Below are positions 6,932-14,176 of a DNA stretch of 59,036 nt, one piece after another. Source of the DNA: SZAS-103 sp964640525. GTDB taxonomy: Bacteria > Pseudomonadota > Gammaproteobacteria > Xanthomonadales > Xanthomonadaceae. Numbering within the stretch: the stretch's first letter is position 1; every line of letters starts with the position of its first letter. The stretch covers positions 1 through 59,036 of the forward strand of contig CAZXGS010000013.1 of NCBI GenBank assembly GCA_964640525.1. The letters run 5' to 3'. A program made the translations under genes and the position numbers. Under the pieces are notes generated by a model, which did no database searches, was not told where the DNA came from, and saw only the letters and a program-made list of their open reading frames with translations.

Positions 6932-8617
6932 ATGCCGTCGATCGATGCCGCACAATCCAATTGGTCGCAGGTTGCACTGGGCGCCGTCGGCGAGGGCGTG
7001 ATCAGCCTGGATGCCGCCGGCGTCGTCGATTACGTGAACCCCGCCGCCGAGCGCATGACCGGCTGGCCGCGCGGGTTGGCGATCGGCTCGCACGTGGCCC
7101 ACGTGCTGCCGCTGATCGGCACCCGCGAACCGCCGCTGGGCGCCGATGCGGCGGCGCTTTCGGCGTGGTTCCACAGTTCGGCCGACACGTCCACGACCTT
7201 GCGCACGCGCGAGGGCGCGCTGCGCGAGATCCAGTTGGCGGTGACCGTGCTGGTGGACGCCAAGGGCGCGCCATCCGGGGTGATCCTCACCGTGCGCGAC
7301 CTGGCGCAGACCGCCGATCTGGTGCGCGAGCTGACCCGCAGGGCGAGCTACGATCCCTTGACCGGCGCCTACAGCCGCGAGGAGTTTGCACGCCGCTTCC
7401 GTCGCCTGTTGGGCGACGTGCAGGCCGGTGGTGGGCCGCACGCGGTGTGCCTGGTCGATCTGGACCAGTTCAAGCTGGTCAACGAAACCTGTGGCCACGC
7501 GGCCGGCGACGTCCTGCTCAAGGAGGTTGCGGCCAGCGTCCGCCAGACCATCGGCGAGGACGACGTGCTCGCGCGGCTGGGTGACGATGCCTTCGGCGTG
7601 TTGTTGCTGCAGGCCGGGGCCGGGCGCGCCATGCAGGTCGCGCAGCAGATCGTCGGCGCGGTCGAGCGCTTGCGCTTCGGGTGGGGCGATCGGCATTTTG
7701 CGGTGAGCTGTTCGGCCGGGGTCGCAGCGGTCCCCGCCCACGCGCATGCCATCGACGAAATCCAGGTCGCAGCGGAAGCCGCCTGCCAGGTGGCCAAGGA
7801 AGCCGGACGCAATCGCGTCCACCTGTACGAGCCCTCCGATGCCCAGGTCACCCAGCGGCATGGGCTGATGCGCTGGGTGCCGCGCCTGGAGACGGCATTG
7901 GAGGTCGGCGATTTCCAGTTGATGTTCCAGGACATCGTGCCGACGGCGAGCGGTGTCGCCAGCGGACGCCACCTGGAAGTGCTGATCTGCCTTCCCGATG
8001 CCAGCGGCAAGCTGGTCTCGCCGGGCGAGTTCCTTCCGGCCGCACGTCGCTACGGCCTGATGGGACGCATCGATCGCTGGGTCACCGCGCAGGTGAGCGA
8101 GTGGTTGCACTGGCGTTCCGGCACGGGAAGGCCGATGCCCGAGTTGGTGACGATCAACCTGTCCGGTTCCTCGCTTGGCGATCGCCAGTTTCGCGATTTC
8201 GCCGAGGAGCAGGCGCGCGCGCTGCCGTCAGGCGCCTGCCTGTGCTTCGAGATCACCGCCGGCGAGGCGATCGCCAACCTGGCCGAGGCCGGTGAGTTCA
8301 TTGCGCGCATGAAACGCCACGGCTGCCGTTTCGCGCTGGACGATTTCGGCTGCGGCCTGGCCTCGTTCGCCTACCTCAAGCGTCTGGGCGTGGATTTCGT
8401 CAAGATCGACGGCGAGTTCGCGCATGACGCGGCCACCGACCCGGTCGATCGGGCGGTGGTGGAGTCGATCCACAGGATCGCCAGGGTGATGGGGCTGCAG
8501 ACCATCGCCGAACGCATCGAGACGCGTGAGGCGTTCGAGCAGATGCAGGCGATCGGAGTGGACTTCTGCCAGGGTTACCTGTTCGGCGCGCTGCGACCGC
8601 TGCTGCACTTGTCCTGA
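6932..8617 (+). CDS. PAS-GGDEF-EAL protein, c-di-GMP phosphodiesterase with degenerate cyclase site
   Basis: A 561-residue cytoplasmic signalling protein. Residues about 8-128 look like a PAS sensor (V-S-L-D/I-S-L-D-A-A-G, N-P-A-A-E-R-M-T-G-W). The GGDEF domain (about 138-300) keeps the Y-D-P-L-T-G-A entry motif, but the signature reads G-D-D-A-F (217-221): the glutamate is lost and cyclase activity is unlikely. The EAL domain keeps the expected acidic and amide residues: E in H-L-E-V-L, N in T-I-N-L-S-G, E-I-T, D-D-F-G-C-G, K in V-K-I-D-G, and E in A-E-R-I-E-T. It may therefore hydrolyse c-di-GMP, although EAL itself reads EVL. ATG 6932 is preferred, with ggggg just upstream; a TTG at 6926 is also possible. 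Confidence 0.9.
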   Translation: MPSIDAAQSNWSQVALGAVGEGVISLDAAGVVDYVNPAAERMTGWPRGLAIGSHVAHVLPLIGTREPPLGADAAALSAWFHSSADTSTTLRTREGALREIQLAVTVLVDAKGAPSGVILTVRDLAQTADLVRELTRRASYDPLTGAYSREEFARRFRRLLGDVQAGGGPHAVCLVDLDQFKLVNETCGHAAGDVLLKEVAASVRQTIGEDDVLARLGDDAFGVLLLQAGAGRAMQVAQQIVGAVERLRFGWGDRHFAVSCSAGVAAVPAHAHAIDEIQVAAEAACQVAKEAGRNRVHLYEPSDAQVTQRHGLMRWVPRLETALEVGDFQLMFQDIVPTASGVASGRHLEVLICLPDASGKLVSPGEFLPAARRYGLMGRIDRWVTAQVSEWLHWRSGTGRPMPELVTINLSGSSLGDRQFRDFAEEQARALPSGACLCFEITAGEAIANLAEAGEFIARMKRHGCRFALDDFGCGLASFAYLKRLGVDFVKIDGEFAHDAATDPVDRAVVESIHRIARVMGLQTIAERIETREAFEQMQAIGVDFCQGYLFGALRPLLHLS

Positions 8618-8675
8618 GCGTTGGAGTGCGCGGTCGTCGGTGTGGCGACGACCGGCTGCGCCTGGCGCGTGCCGA

Positions 8676-10097
8676 TCACCTGCCGCCTTTCTTGCGCGCC
8701 TTCTTCGCTGCCGGCTTGGCGGTGCCACGATGGGCGGCGCGGGTGTAGCCGGTCGAGCGCACGCCTGGCTTGTAGCCGCCGCGCGCATGGCCGCGATGGG
8801 CGTGCACCGGAGCGGCGGCCGCCGCGCTGCCGACCTTGTCGATTTCCACCCAGTCGCGCTCCGGCAAGCCCAGCGCGCGGTCCATGACCATCGGCATCAT
8901 CCCGCTGGGCACCGCGCTCTCGCAGTTCCACAGCACCACCAGGCCAATGTCCTTGTCGGGCAGGAAGCCGATCATGGTGCGATAGCCCTGCACTGCTCCG
9001 CCGTGGAAGACGAGCCTGTGGCCGGCGTAGGTGAACACCCGCCAGCCGGTGGCATAGCGCGCATCGGTCAGGCGCTCGCGCCGCCACGGCGAGCCGTGCA
9101 ACTGGTCTGGCGTCTCCACCAGCGGGGTATGGATGTCGGCCAGCAGCGAGGGCGACAGCACGTCCGGGCGATGCCCCATCTGCGCCAGCAGCCATTGGGT
9201 CATGTCATGGATCGAGGTGTTGACGCCGGCTGCCGGCGGGATGCGGTAGTACGCCTCGCGCGGACGCACCGGCACCCAGCCGCCGGCGCCGTGCACGTGC
9301 GGGCGCGCCCAGCTCGGGCTGGACTCCAGGCCGTCGCGGCCGTAGCTGGAGTCGTACATCCCCAATGGATGGAAAATGCGCTTTTCGACCTGATGGGTAT
9401 AGAAGTCGCCGGTGACCGCGAACACCAGGTCGCCGATCAGGCTGAAGGAGATGTTCTGGTAGGCGTAGCACTCGCCAGGCGCGCAGGCCATTGGCGCATC
9501 GGCGAGCTTGGCCACCAGCGTCTCGAACGGGACGTCGGCTTCCAGGTCGCGGTCGTAGGTGTTGCGGGTCAGGCCGGCGCGCTGGCTGAGGATGTCGCGC
9601 ACGCTCAGGTCATGGGTGAACTGCGGGCTGGGCAGGGCGAACGCGGGCAGGTGATCGACCACCCTCCAGTCCCAGCCCAGCTCACCGTCCTCCACCAGCA
9701 GGCCGGCCAGGGTGCCGGCGAAAGCCTTGGACAGTGAGGCCAGGCGGAAGGCGGTGTCGGTGGTGACCGGATCGTGGCCGCCGGCCTCGGTAACCCCGTA
9801 GCCCTTCATCAGCAGCACCTTGCCGTCCTGCACGATCGCCACGGCCATGCCCGGGACGTGGGCACGATCGACGATCTGCTGCGCCAGGGTGTCGATCTGC
9901 CGCACCTCGGGCATGAACGCCGACTCGGCCGCGATCGAGCGCGCAGGACCCGAGGGCGAGACCGGGACGACCGCAGGCTGGCCCGAGCCCAGCGGCGGCG
10001 CGACCGTCGCGGCGAACGCCTGGAATGGGCTCAAGGCAAGGCAGGCGAGCGCGCACAGGCCGACGCGCAGGAGGGTGCGGAGCGGGATCGTGGGCAT
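8676..10097 (-). CDS. Exported serine hydrolase, beta-lactamase/class C (penicillin-binding) family
   Basis: A 473-residue protein with a signal peptide (T-L-L-R-V-G-L-C-A-L-A-C-L-A-L then A-F-A), so periplasmic or envelope-bound. The serine beta-lactamase-like domain has S-L-S-K (S-x-x-K nucleophile) in F-R-L-A-S-L-S-K-A-F, Y-Q-N as the Y-x-N motif, and H-G-G in place of K-T-G, as in EstB/DD-peptidase-like members. Substrate unknown: peptidoglycan peptide or ester. The C-terminus carries an unusual basic tail K-P-A-A-K-K-A-R-K-K-G-G-R, which recalls the H1-like gene 2 kb away. No strong Shine-Dalgarno sequence is seen at the chosen ATG. It is convergent with the GGDEF-EAL gene. Confidence 0.88.
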   Translation of the reverse strand: MPTIPLRTLLRVGLCALACLALSPFQAFAATVAPPLGSGQPAVVPVSPSGPARSIAAESAFMPEVRQIDTLAQQIVDRAHVPGMAVAIVQDGKVLLMKGYGVTEAGGHDPVTTDTAFRLASLSKAFAGTLAGLLVEDGELGWDWRVVDHLPAFALPSPQFTHDLSVRDILSQRAGLTRNTYDRDLEADVPFETLVAKLADAPMACAPGECYAYQNISFSLIGDLVFAVTGDFYTHQVEKRIFHPLGMYDSSYGRDGLESSPSWARPHVHGAGGWVPVRPREAYYRIPPAAGVNTSIHDMTQWLLAQMGHRPDVLSPSLLADIHTPLVETPDQLHGSPWRRERLTDARYATGWRVFTYAGHRLVFHGGAVQGYRTMIGFLPDKDIGLVVLWNCESAVPSGMMPMVMDRALGLPERDWVEIDKVGSAAAAAPVHAHRGHARGGYKPGVRSTGYTRAAHRGTAKPAAKKARKKGGR

Positions 10098-10212
10098 GGG
10101 TGTCAAGCAGCGGGGGCGATGGCATTCTAGCCCGCGAAAGCTTGAAATCCCGTTACGCGCCTGCAGCCTTGCCGGCGTCGCACGGCCCTCCAACCCCCTG
10201 GAGATCAACTGC

Positions 10213-10812
10213 ATGGTCACGGCCCTGGCGGTGCTGCTGATTTTCCTGCTGGTGCTCGCCGGTGCGGGGGTGATGTGGGGCCTTTCGACCCACCACGCCT
10301 TCCTTGCCGGGCGCAACGGCTGCAGGAACGCCTTTGCGCAGATCGACGTGCAATTGCAGCGACGCCATGACCTGATCCCGAGCCTGATCGAGACCGCCAG
10401 GGGTTGCATGACGCACGAGCGCGAGACCCTGGACGCGGTGGTCTGCGCACGCGATGCGGCGATGTCCGGGCTGGCCGCGGCCCGGGCCACCCCCGGCGAC
10501 GTGCAGGCGATGGCGCAGTTGGGTGCGGCCGAGGGCCAACTCGGGGGCGCGCTCGGACGGCTGATGACGGTGGCCGAGTCCTACCCGGATCTGCAGGCCA
10601 ACCCGACCATGCTGCGGTTGTCCGAGGAGTTGGCCTCGACCGAGACACAGATCGCGTTGGCGCGCCAGGCCTACAACGCTGCGGTGGCGAGCTACAACAA
10701 CCGGCGCGAGGTGTTCCCGGCCAGCCTGCTCGCCGGCGGTTTCGCCGCCGCCGCGTTGCTGGAGATCGCCCAGCCGGAAAAGCGCGAGACGATGAAGGCG
10801 ATGCTTGCCTGA
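10213..10812 (+). CDS. LemA family protein
   Basis: A 199-residue membrane-anchored protein of the LemA family. One N-terminal transmembrane helix (residues about 5-24) is followed by a long helical domain. The family pattern is visible: a Q-I-D-V-Q-L-Q-R-R-H-D-L-I-P-S-L-I-E-T run, Y-P-D-L-Q-A-N, L-x-x-E-L-A-S-T-E-x-x-I-A-x-A-R-x-x-Y-N, and N-N-R-R-E-V-F-P. Biochemical function is unknown. No TPM-domain partner, often found beside LemA, is present here. GGAG at 10200-10203 lies 9 nt before the ATG. Transcription is divergent from the serine hydrolase. Confidence 0.9.
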   Translation: MVTALAVLLIFLLVLAGAGVMWGLSTHHAFLAGRNGCRNAFAQIDVQLQRRHDLIPSLIETARGCMTHERETLDAVVCARDAAMSGLAAARATPGDVQAMAQLGAAEGQLGGALGRLMTVAESYPDLQANPTMLRLSEELASTETQIALARQAYNAAVASYNNRREVFPASLLAGGFAAAALLEIAQPEKRETMKAMLA

Positions 10813-11037
10813 ACGCCTGACGCCGTTCCGCCACCGTGGCGAGGAACGTCGCCAGGATCGCGGGTCGGCACACGCTGCCCGAGGCCAGGCGCGAGGCCGG
10901 CGTGCCGTAGTCGGCCATGGTTGCGTGCGGCGTCCGCACGCAAGAACAGGCGCAGCGCGCCCGCGTGGCAGGCATCAGCGTGGTGTCTTCGCTGGAGGTG
11001 CTTCCCTGCGCGCCGCCGTGCGCGCGGGGTCACCCGT
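10813..11037. other. Intergenic region with perfect inverted repeat
   Basis: This gap between the convergent LemA and GMC genes has no recognisable gene. It contains a perfect 10-bp inverted repeat with a 3-nt loop (ttgcgtgcgg cgt ccgcacgcaa, about 10920-10942). The hairpin could end transcription from either side, but there is no T-run. Confidence 0.4.
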
Positions 11038-12702
11038 TCAGGGCGTTGCGACCGCGGCCGCCGGGACCTGTCGCGCTGCCGACGCCTGGCGCGAAGGGGC
11101 GAGCTTGCCGGCGATCAGGTCGGCGGCACGCTCGGCGATCATGATGGTCGGCGCGTTGGTGTTGCCGCCGATCAGGCGCGGCATCACCGAGGCGTCGATC
11201 ACCCGCAGGCCCTGCACGCCACGCACCCGCAACTGCGGATCGAGCACCGCGTCGGCATCCTCGGCGGCGCCCATGCGGCAACTGCCGACCGGGTGATAGA
11301 CCGTCTCGGCCTTGGCACGGATGAACGCCAGCAGTTCCGCGTCGGAGGCATCGTTGCGCGCGGGGAAGATCGGCGCGCCGCGATAGGGATCGAACGCCGT
11401 CTGGGCGAAGATGGTGCGCGAGAGCTTGGCGCATTCGAGCATCATCTTCTGGTCGAAACCCTGCGCATCGGTCAGGTAGCCTGGCTCGATCCGCACCTTG
11501 TCAGAAGGATTGGCCGAGGCCAGCAGGATACGGCCGCGGCTGTGCGGACGCAGGAAACACGCGTGCATCGTGTAGCCGTCGCCGGGGATCCGGTGCCGAC
11601 CGTGGTCGTCGAGCATCGCCGGCACGAAATGGAACTGCACGTCGCAGCGGGTGTCCGGGGCCAGCGCCGAGCGCACGAAGCCACCGGCCTCGGCGATGTT
11701 GCTGGTGCCCGGGCCGACATGGCCACGCAGGAAGTAGTCGAACGCGACCTTGGCATCGCTCAGGCGATCGTAGGTGACGCGCTGGGTGGCGTGCTGCAGG
11801 GTGCACACGTCCAGATGGTCCTGCAGGTTGGCGCCCACGCCGGGCAGGTCGACGCGCACCGCGATGCCGTGCTGGCGAAGGTGGTCGGCGTTGCCCAGGC
11901 CGGACAGCATCAGCAACTGCGGCGAGTTGATCGCCCCGCCGCACAACAGCACTTCCCGCCGTGCCCGCACCGTGGCCTGGCGACCGTGGTGCAGGTAACG
12001 CACGCCGATCGCGCGCTCGCCGTCGAACTCCACCTGCTGCGCCAGCGCGCCGGTGTGCACGCTCAGGTTGGCGCGCTGCCTGGCCGGATGGAGGTAAGCG
12101 ACCGCGGTCGAGCAGCGGGCGCCGCCGACCTGGGTAACCTGGTACAGACCGAAGCCGTCCTGTGCCACGCCGTTGAAATCCGCGTTGCGCTCGAAGCCGG
12201 CCTGCACTGCCGCATCCACGAACACATGCGAGAGTTCGTTGACGTAGCGGTGGTCGGAAACCGTGAGCGGGCCGTCGCCGCCGTGCAGGTCGTCGGCCCC
12301 GCGCTGGTTGCCTTCCGCGCGGCGGAAGTAGGGCAGGGTGGCGTCCCAGTCCCAGCCGGTCGCGCCCAGTGCGGCCCACTCGTCGTAATCCAGCGGATTG
12401 CCGCGGATGTAGCACATCGCATTGATCGAGCTGGAGCCGCCGAGCACCTTGCCACGCGGCCACCAGAACCGGCGCCCGTCCATCTGCGCCACCGGTTCGG
12501 TGGTGTAGTCCCAGTTCACGCCTTTCTGGCCGACCAGCTTGGCCAGCCCCGCGGGCATGTGGATGAACGGATGCCAGTCGCGCGGACCGGCCTCCAACAG
12601 CAGCACCTTCACCGCTGGATCGGCGCTCAGACGGTGGGCCAGCACGCAGCCGGCAGAGCCGGCTCCGACGATCACGTAGTCGAACTCCAGGCTCACGGAC
12701 AC
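11038..12702 (-). CDS. GMC family FAD-dependent oxidoreductase (choline dehydrogenase-like)
   Basis: A 554-residue flavoprotein. It has the N-terminal dinucleotide-binding motif V-I-V-G-A-G-S-A-G-C (residues about 10-19), the GMC signature G-G-S-S-S-I-N-A-M-C near residue 88, the second signature G-A-I-N-S-P-Q-L-L-M-L-S-G, and the C-terminal catalytic part V-Y-H-P-V-G-S-C-R-M-G (active-site His) and G-G-N-T-N-A-P-T. This organisation matches choline dehydrogenase and alcohol dehydrogenase AlkJ-type enzymes that oxidise primary alcohols to aldehydes. Substrate cannot be assigned; no betaine-aldehyde dehydrogenase neighbours it. The C-terminal tail after about residue 535 is Ala/Pro-rich. Divergent from the following transporter. 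Confidence 0.93.
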   Translation of the reverse strand: MSVSLEFDYVIVGAGSAGCVLAHRLSADPAVKVLLLEAGPRDWHPFIHMPAGLAKLVGQKGVNWDYTTEPVAQMDGRRFWWPRGKVLGGSSSINAMCYIRGNPLDYDEWAALGATGWDWDATLPYFRRAEGNQRGADDLHGGDGPLTVSDHRYVNELSHVFVDAAVQAGFERNADFNGVAQDGFGLYQVTQVGGARCSTAVAYLHPARQRANLSVHTGALAQQVEFDGERAIGVRYLHHGRQATVRARREVLLCGGAINSPQLLMLSGLGNADHLRQHGIAVRVDLPGVGANLQDHLDVCTLQHATQRVTYDRLSDAKVAFDYFLRGHVGPGTSNIAEAGGFVRSALAPDTRCDVQFHFVPAMLDDHGRHRIPGDGYTMHACFLRPHSRGRILLASANPSDKVRIEPGYLTDAQGFDQKMMLECAKLSRTIFAQTAFDPYRGAPIFPARNDASDAELLAFIRAKAETVYHPVGSCRMGAAEDADAVLDPQLRVRGVQGLRVIDASVMPRLIGGNTNAPTIMIAERAADLIAGKLAPSRQASAARQVPAAAVATP

Positions 12703-12783
12703 GGCACGTTCCGCTGTGGGGACGGGTCGAGGCTAGGTGCAGGCGGTAGAGCAAACATACCAATGCGCACGGATGGCGTCGGC

Positions 12784-12811
12784 TTGTGAGGCCAGGTGTG
12801 TCGGCTATGCT
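12784..12811 (+). promoter_or_regulatory. Probable promoter of the carrier gene
   Basis: ttgtga (12784-12789) and tatgct (12806-12811) are separated by 16 bp. They lie 30 bp before the ATG of the transporter gene in the divergent interval. This is a fair sigma70 match. Confidence 0.4.
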
Positions 12812-12840
12812 GTGGCCAGGCCCGCCAGGTTCCGCCCCGC

Positions 12841-14151
12841 ATGAGCGATCCGAATGCGCCACCGGAAGCGGCCTCGCTGTGGGAGATCGTCTCCGGTGCG
12901 CGCCCGGACGAGCGTCGCGCGCTGGCGCTGGCGTTTCTCCAGTTCTTCTGCATCCTGGCCTCGTACTACCTGTTGCGGCCGGTGCGCGACCAGTTCAGCG
13001 CGGCGGTCGGCTCGACCAACCTGTGGCAGTTCTGGACCGGCACCTTCATCGTCACCCTGCTGCTGACGCCGGTGTTCGGCGCGATGGTGGCGCGCTGGCC
13101 GCGCGAGAGGTTCATTCCGGCCACCTACGGATTCTTCATCGCCTGCCTGATCGCCTTCGTGCCGGCATTCGCCGCCGGCGGCAAGGTGGATGCGCGGATG
13201 CTGGGCATCGTGTTCTACATCTGGCTGAGCGTGTTCAATCTGTTCGTGGTGTCGGTGTTCTGGAGCTTCATGGCCGATCTGTTCGACGGCCTGCAGGCGC
13301 GGCGGTTGTTTCCGGCGATCTCGGTGGGCGGCACCCTGGGCGCGATTTTCGGCCCGCTGCTGGCCTCGGTGCTGCCGATCGTCGGCCTGCTGCTGGCTTC
13401 GATCGCGCTGCTGTTGGTGGCGATGGCCTGCACGTGGCGCTTGTCGGCATGGGCGCACGACCATCCCAGCCCGGCGCGGCGTGCCGAACTGGCGGCGGGT
13501 CGGGTCATCGGCGGTGGCGCGTTCGCCGGCATCGCGCAGGTGTTCGCCTCCCCGTTCCTGCGCAAGATGGTGGCGCTGATGTTGCTGGGCGATGCCATCG
13601 GCACCCTGGCTTACGCCCTGACCGCAGACGTGGTCGCCGCCAGCGCCACCGACAGCGAGGCACGCAAGACCATCTACGCGCACATCGACCTGATGACCAA
13701 CACCCTGCAACTGGCGTTGCAGATGGTGGTGGCGCGGCGGCTGCTGCGCGACTTCGGTGCCGTCGGCGCGCTGGTGGCCGATGCCCTGATCAAGGTCGCG
13801 GTGCTGGTCGAGACCATGCTGATCGGCGCGCCGATGGTGATCCCGATGCTGGTGGTCACCCGCGGCAGCAGCTACGGCGTCGGCAAGCCTGGCGCGGACG
13901 CGCTGTATGCGCGCGCCGGGCGCGAGGCGCGTTACAAGGCCAAGAACACCATCGAAACCGCCGGCTGGCGGTTCGGCGACGTGGTGGTTTCGCTGGGCAT
14001 GAAGGGCATGACTGCGTTGGGGTTCGGGGCGGTGGGTTTTGCCCTGATCTCCACGCTTGCCGCGGCCGCCTGCGGCTGGCTGGGCTGGAGCGCAAGCCGT
14101 GCGCCGGAGCTGGAGCAGGAAGCGCGCGCCGATGCGCGCGATGTTGCCTGA
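12841..14151 (+). CDS. NTP/NDP exchange transporter-like MFS protein
   Basis: A 436-residue integral membrane protein with about 12 hydrophobic segments. The early motif A-S-Y-Y-L-L-R-P-V-R-D-Q-F and the Y-I-W-L-S-V-F-N-L-F-V-V-S-V-F-W-S-F-M-A-D-L-F segment are typical of the ATP/ADP-translocase-like (Npt/Tlc) branch of the MFS found in free-living proteobacteria. Those relatives are not proven nucleotide exchangers, so the substrate is open. The C-terminal half has Y-K-A-K-N-T-I-E-T-A-G-W-R-F-G-D. The start is the ATG at 12841; an upstream in-frame ATG at 12796 is less likely because family similarity begins later. Confidence 0.82.
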   Translation: MSDPNAPPEAASLWEIVSGARPDERRALALAFLQFFCILASYYLLRPVRDQFSAAVGSTNLWQFWTGTFIVTLLLTPVFGAMVARWPRERFIPATYGFFIACLIAFVPAFAAGGKVDARMLGIVFYIWLSVFNLFVVSVFWSFMADLFDGLQARRLFPAISVGGTLGAIFGPLLASVLPIVGLLLASIALLLVAMACTWRLSAWAHDHPSPARRAELAAGRVIGGGAFAGIAQVFASPFLRKMVALMLLGDAIGTLAYALTADVVAASATDSEARKTIYAHIDLMTNTLQLALQMVVARRLLRDFGAVGALVADALIKVAVLVETMLIGAPMVIPMLVVTRGSSYGVGKPGADALYARAGREARYKAKNTIETAGWRFGDVVVSLGMKGMTALGFGAVGFALISTLAAAACGWLGWSASRAPELEQEARADARDVA

Positions 14152-14176
14152 GTGGACGCAGTTGCGGCGAGCTTGC

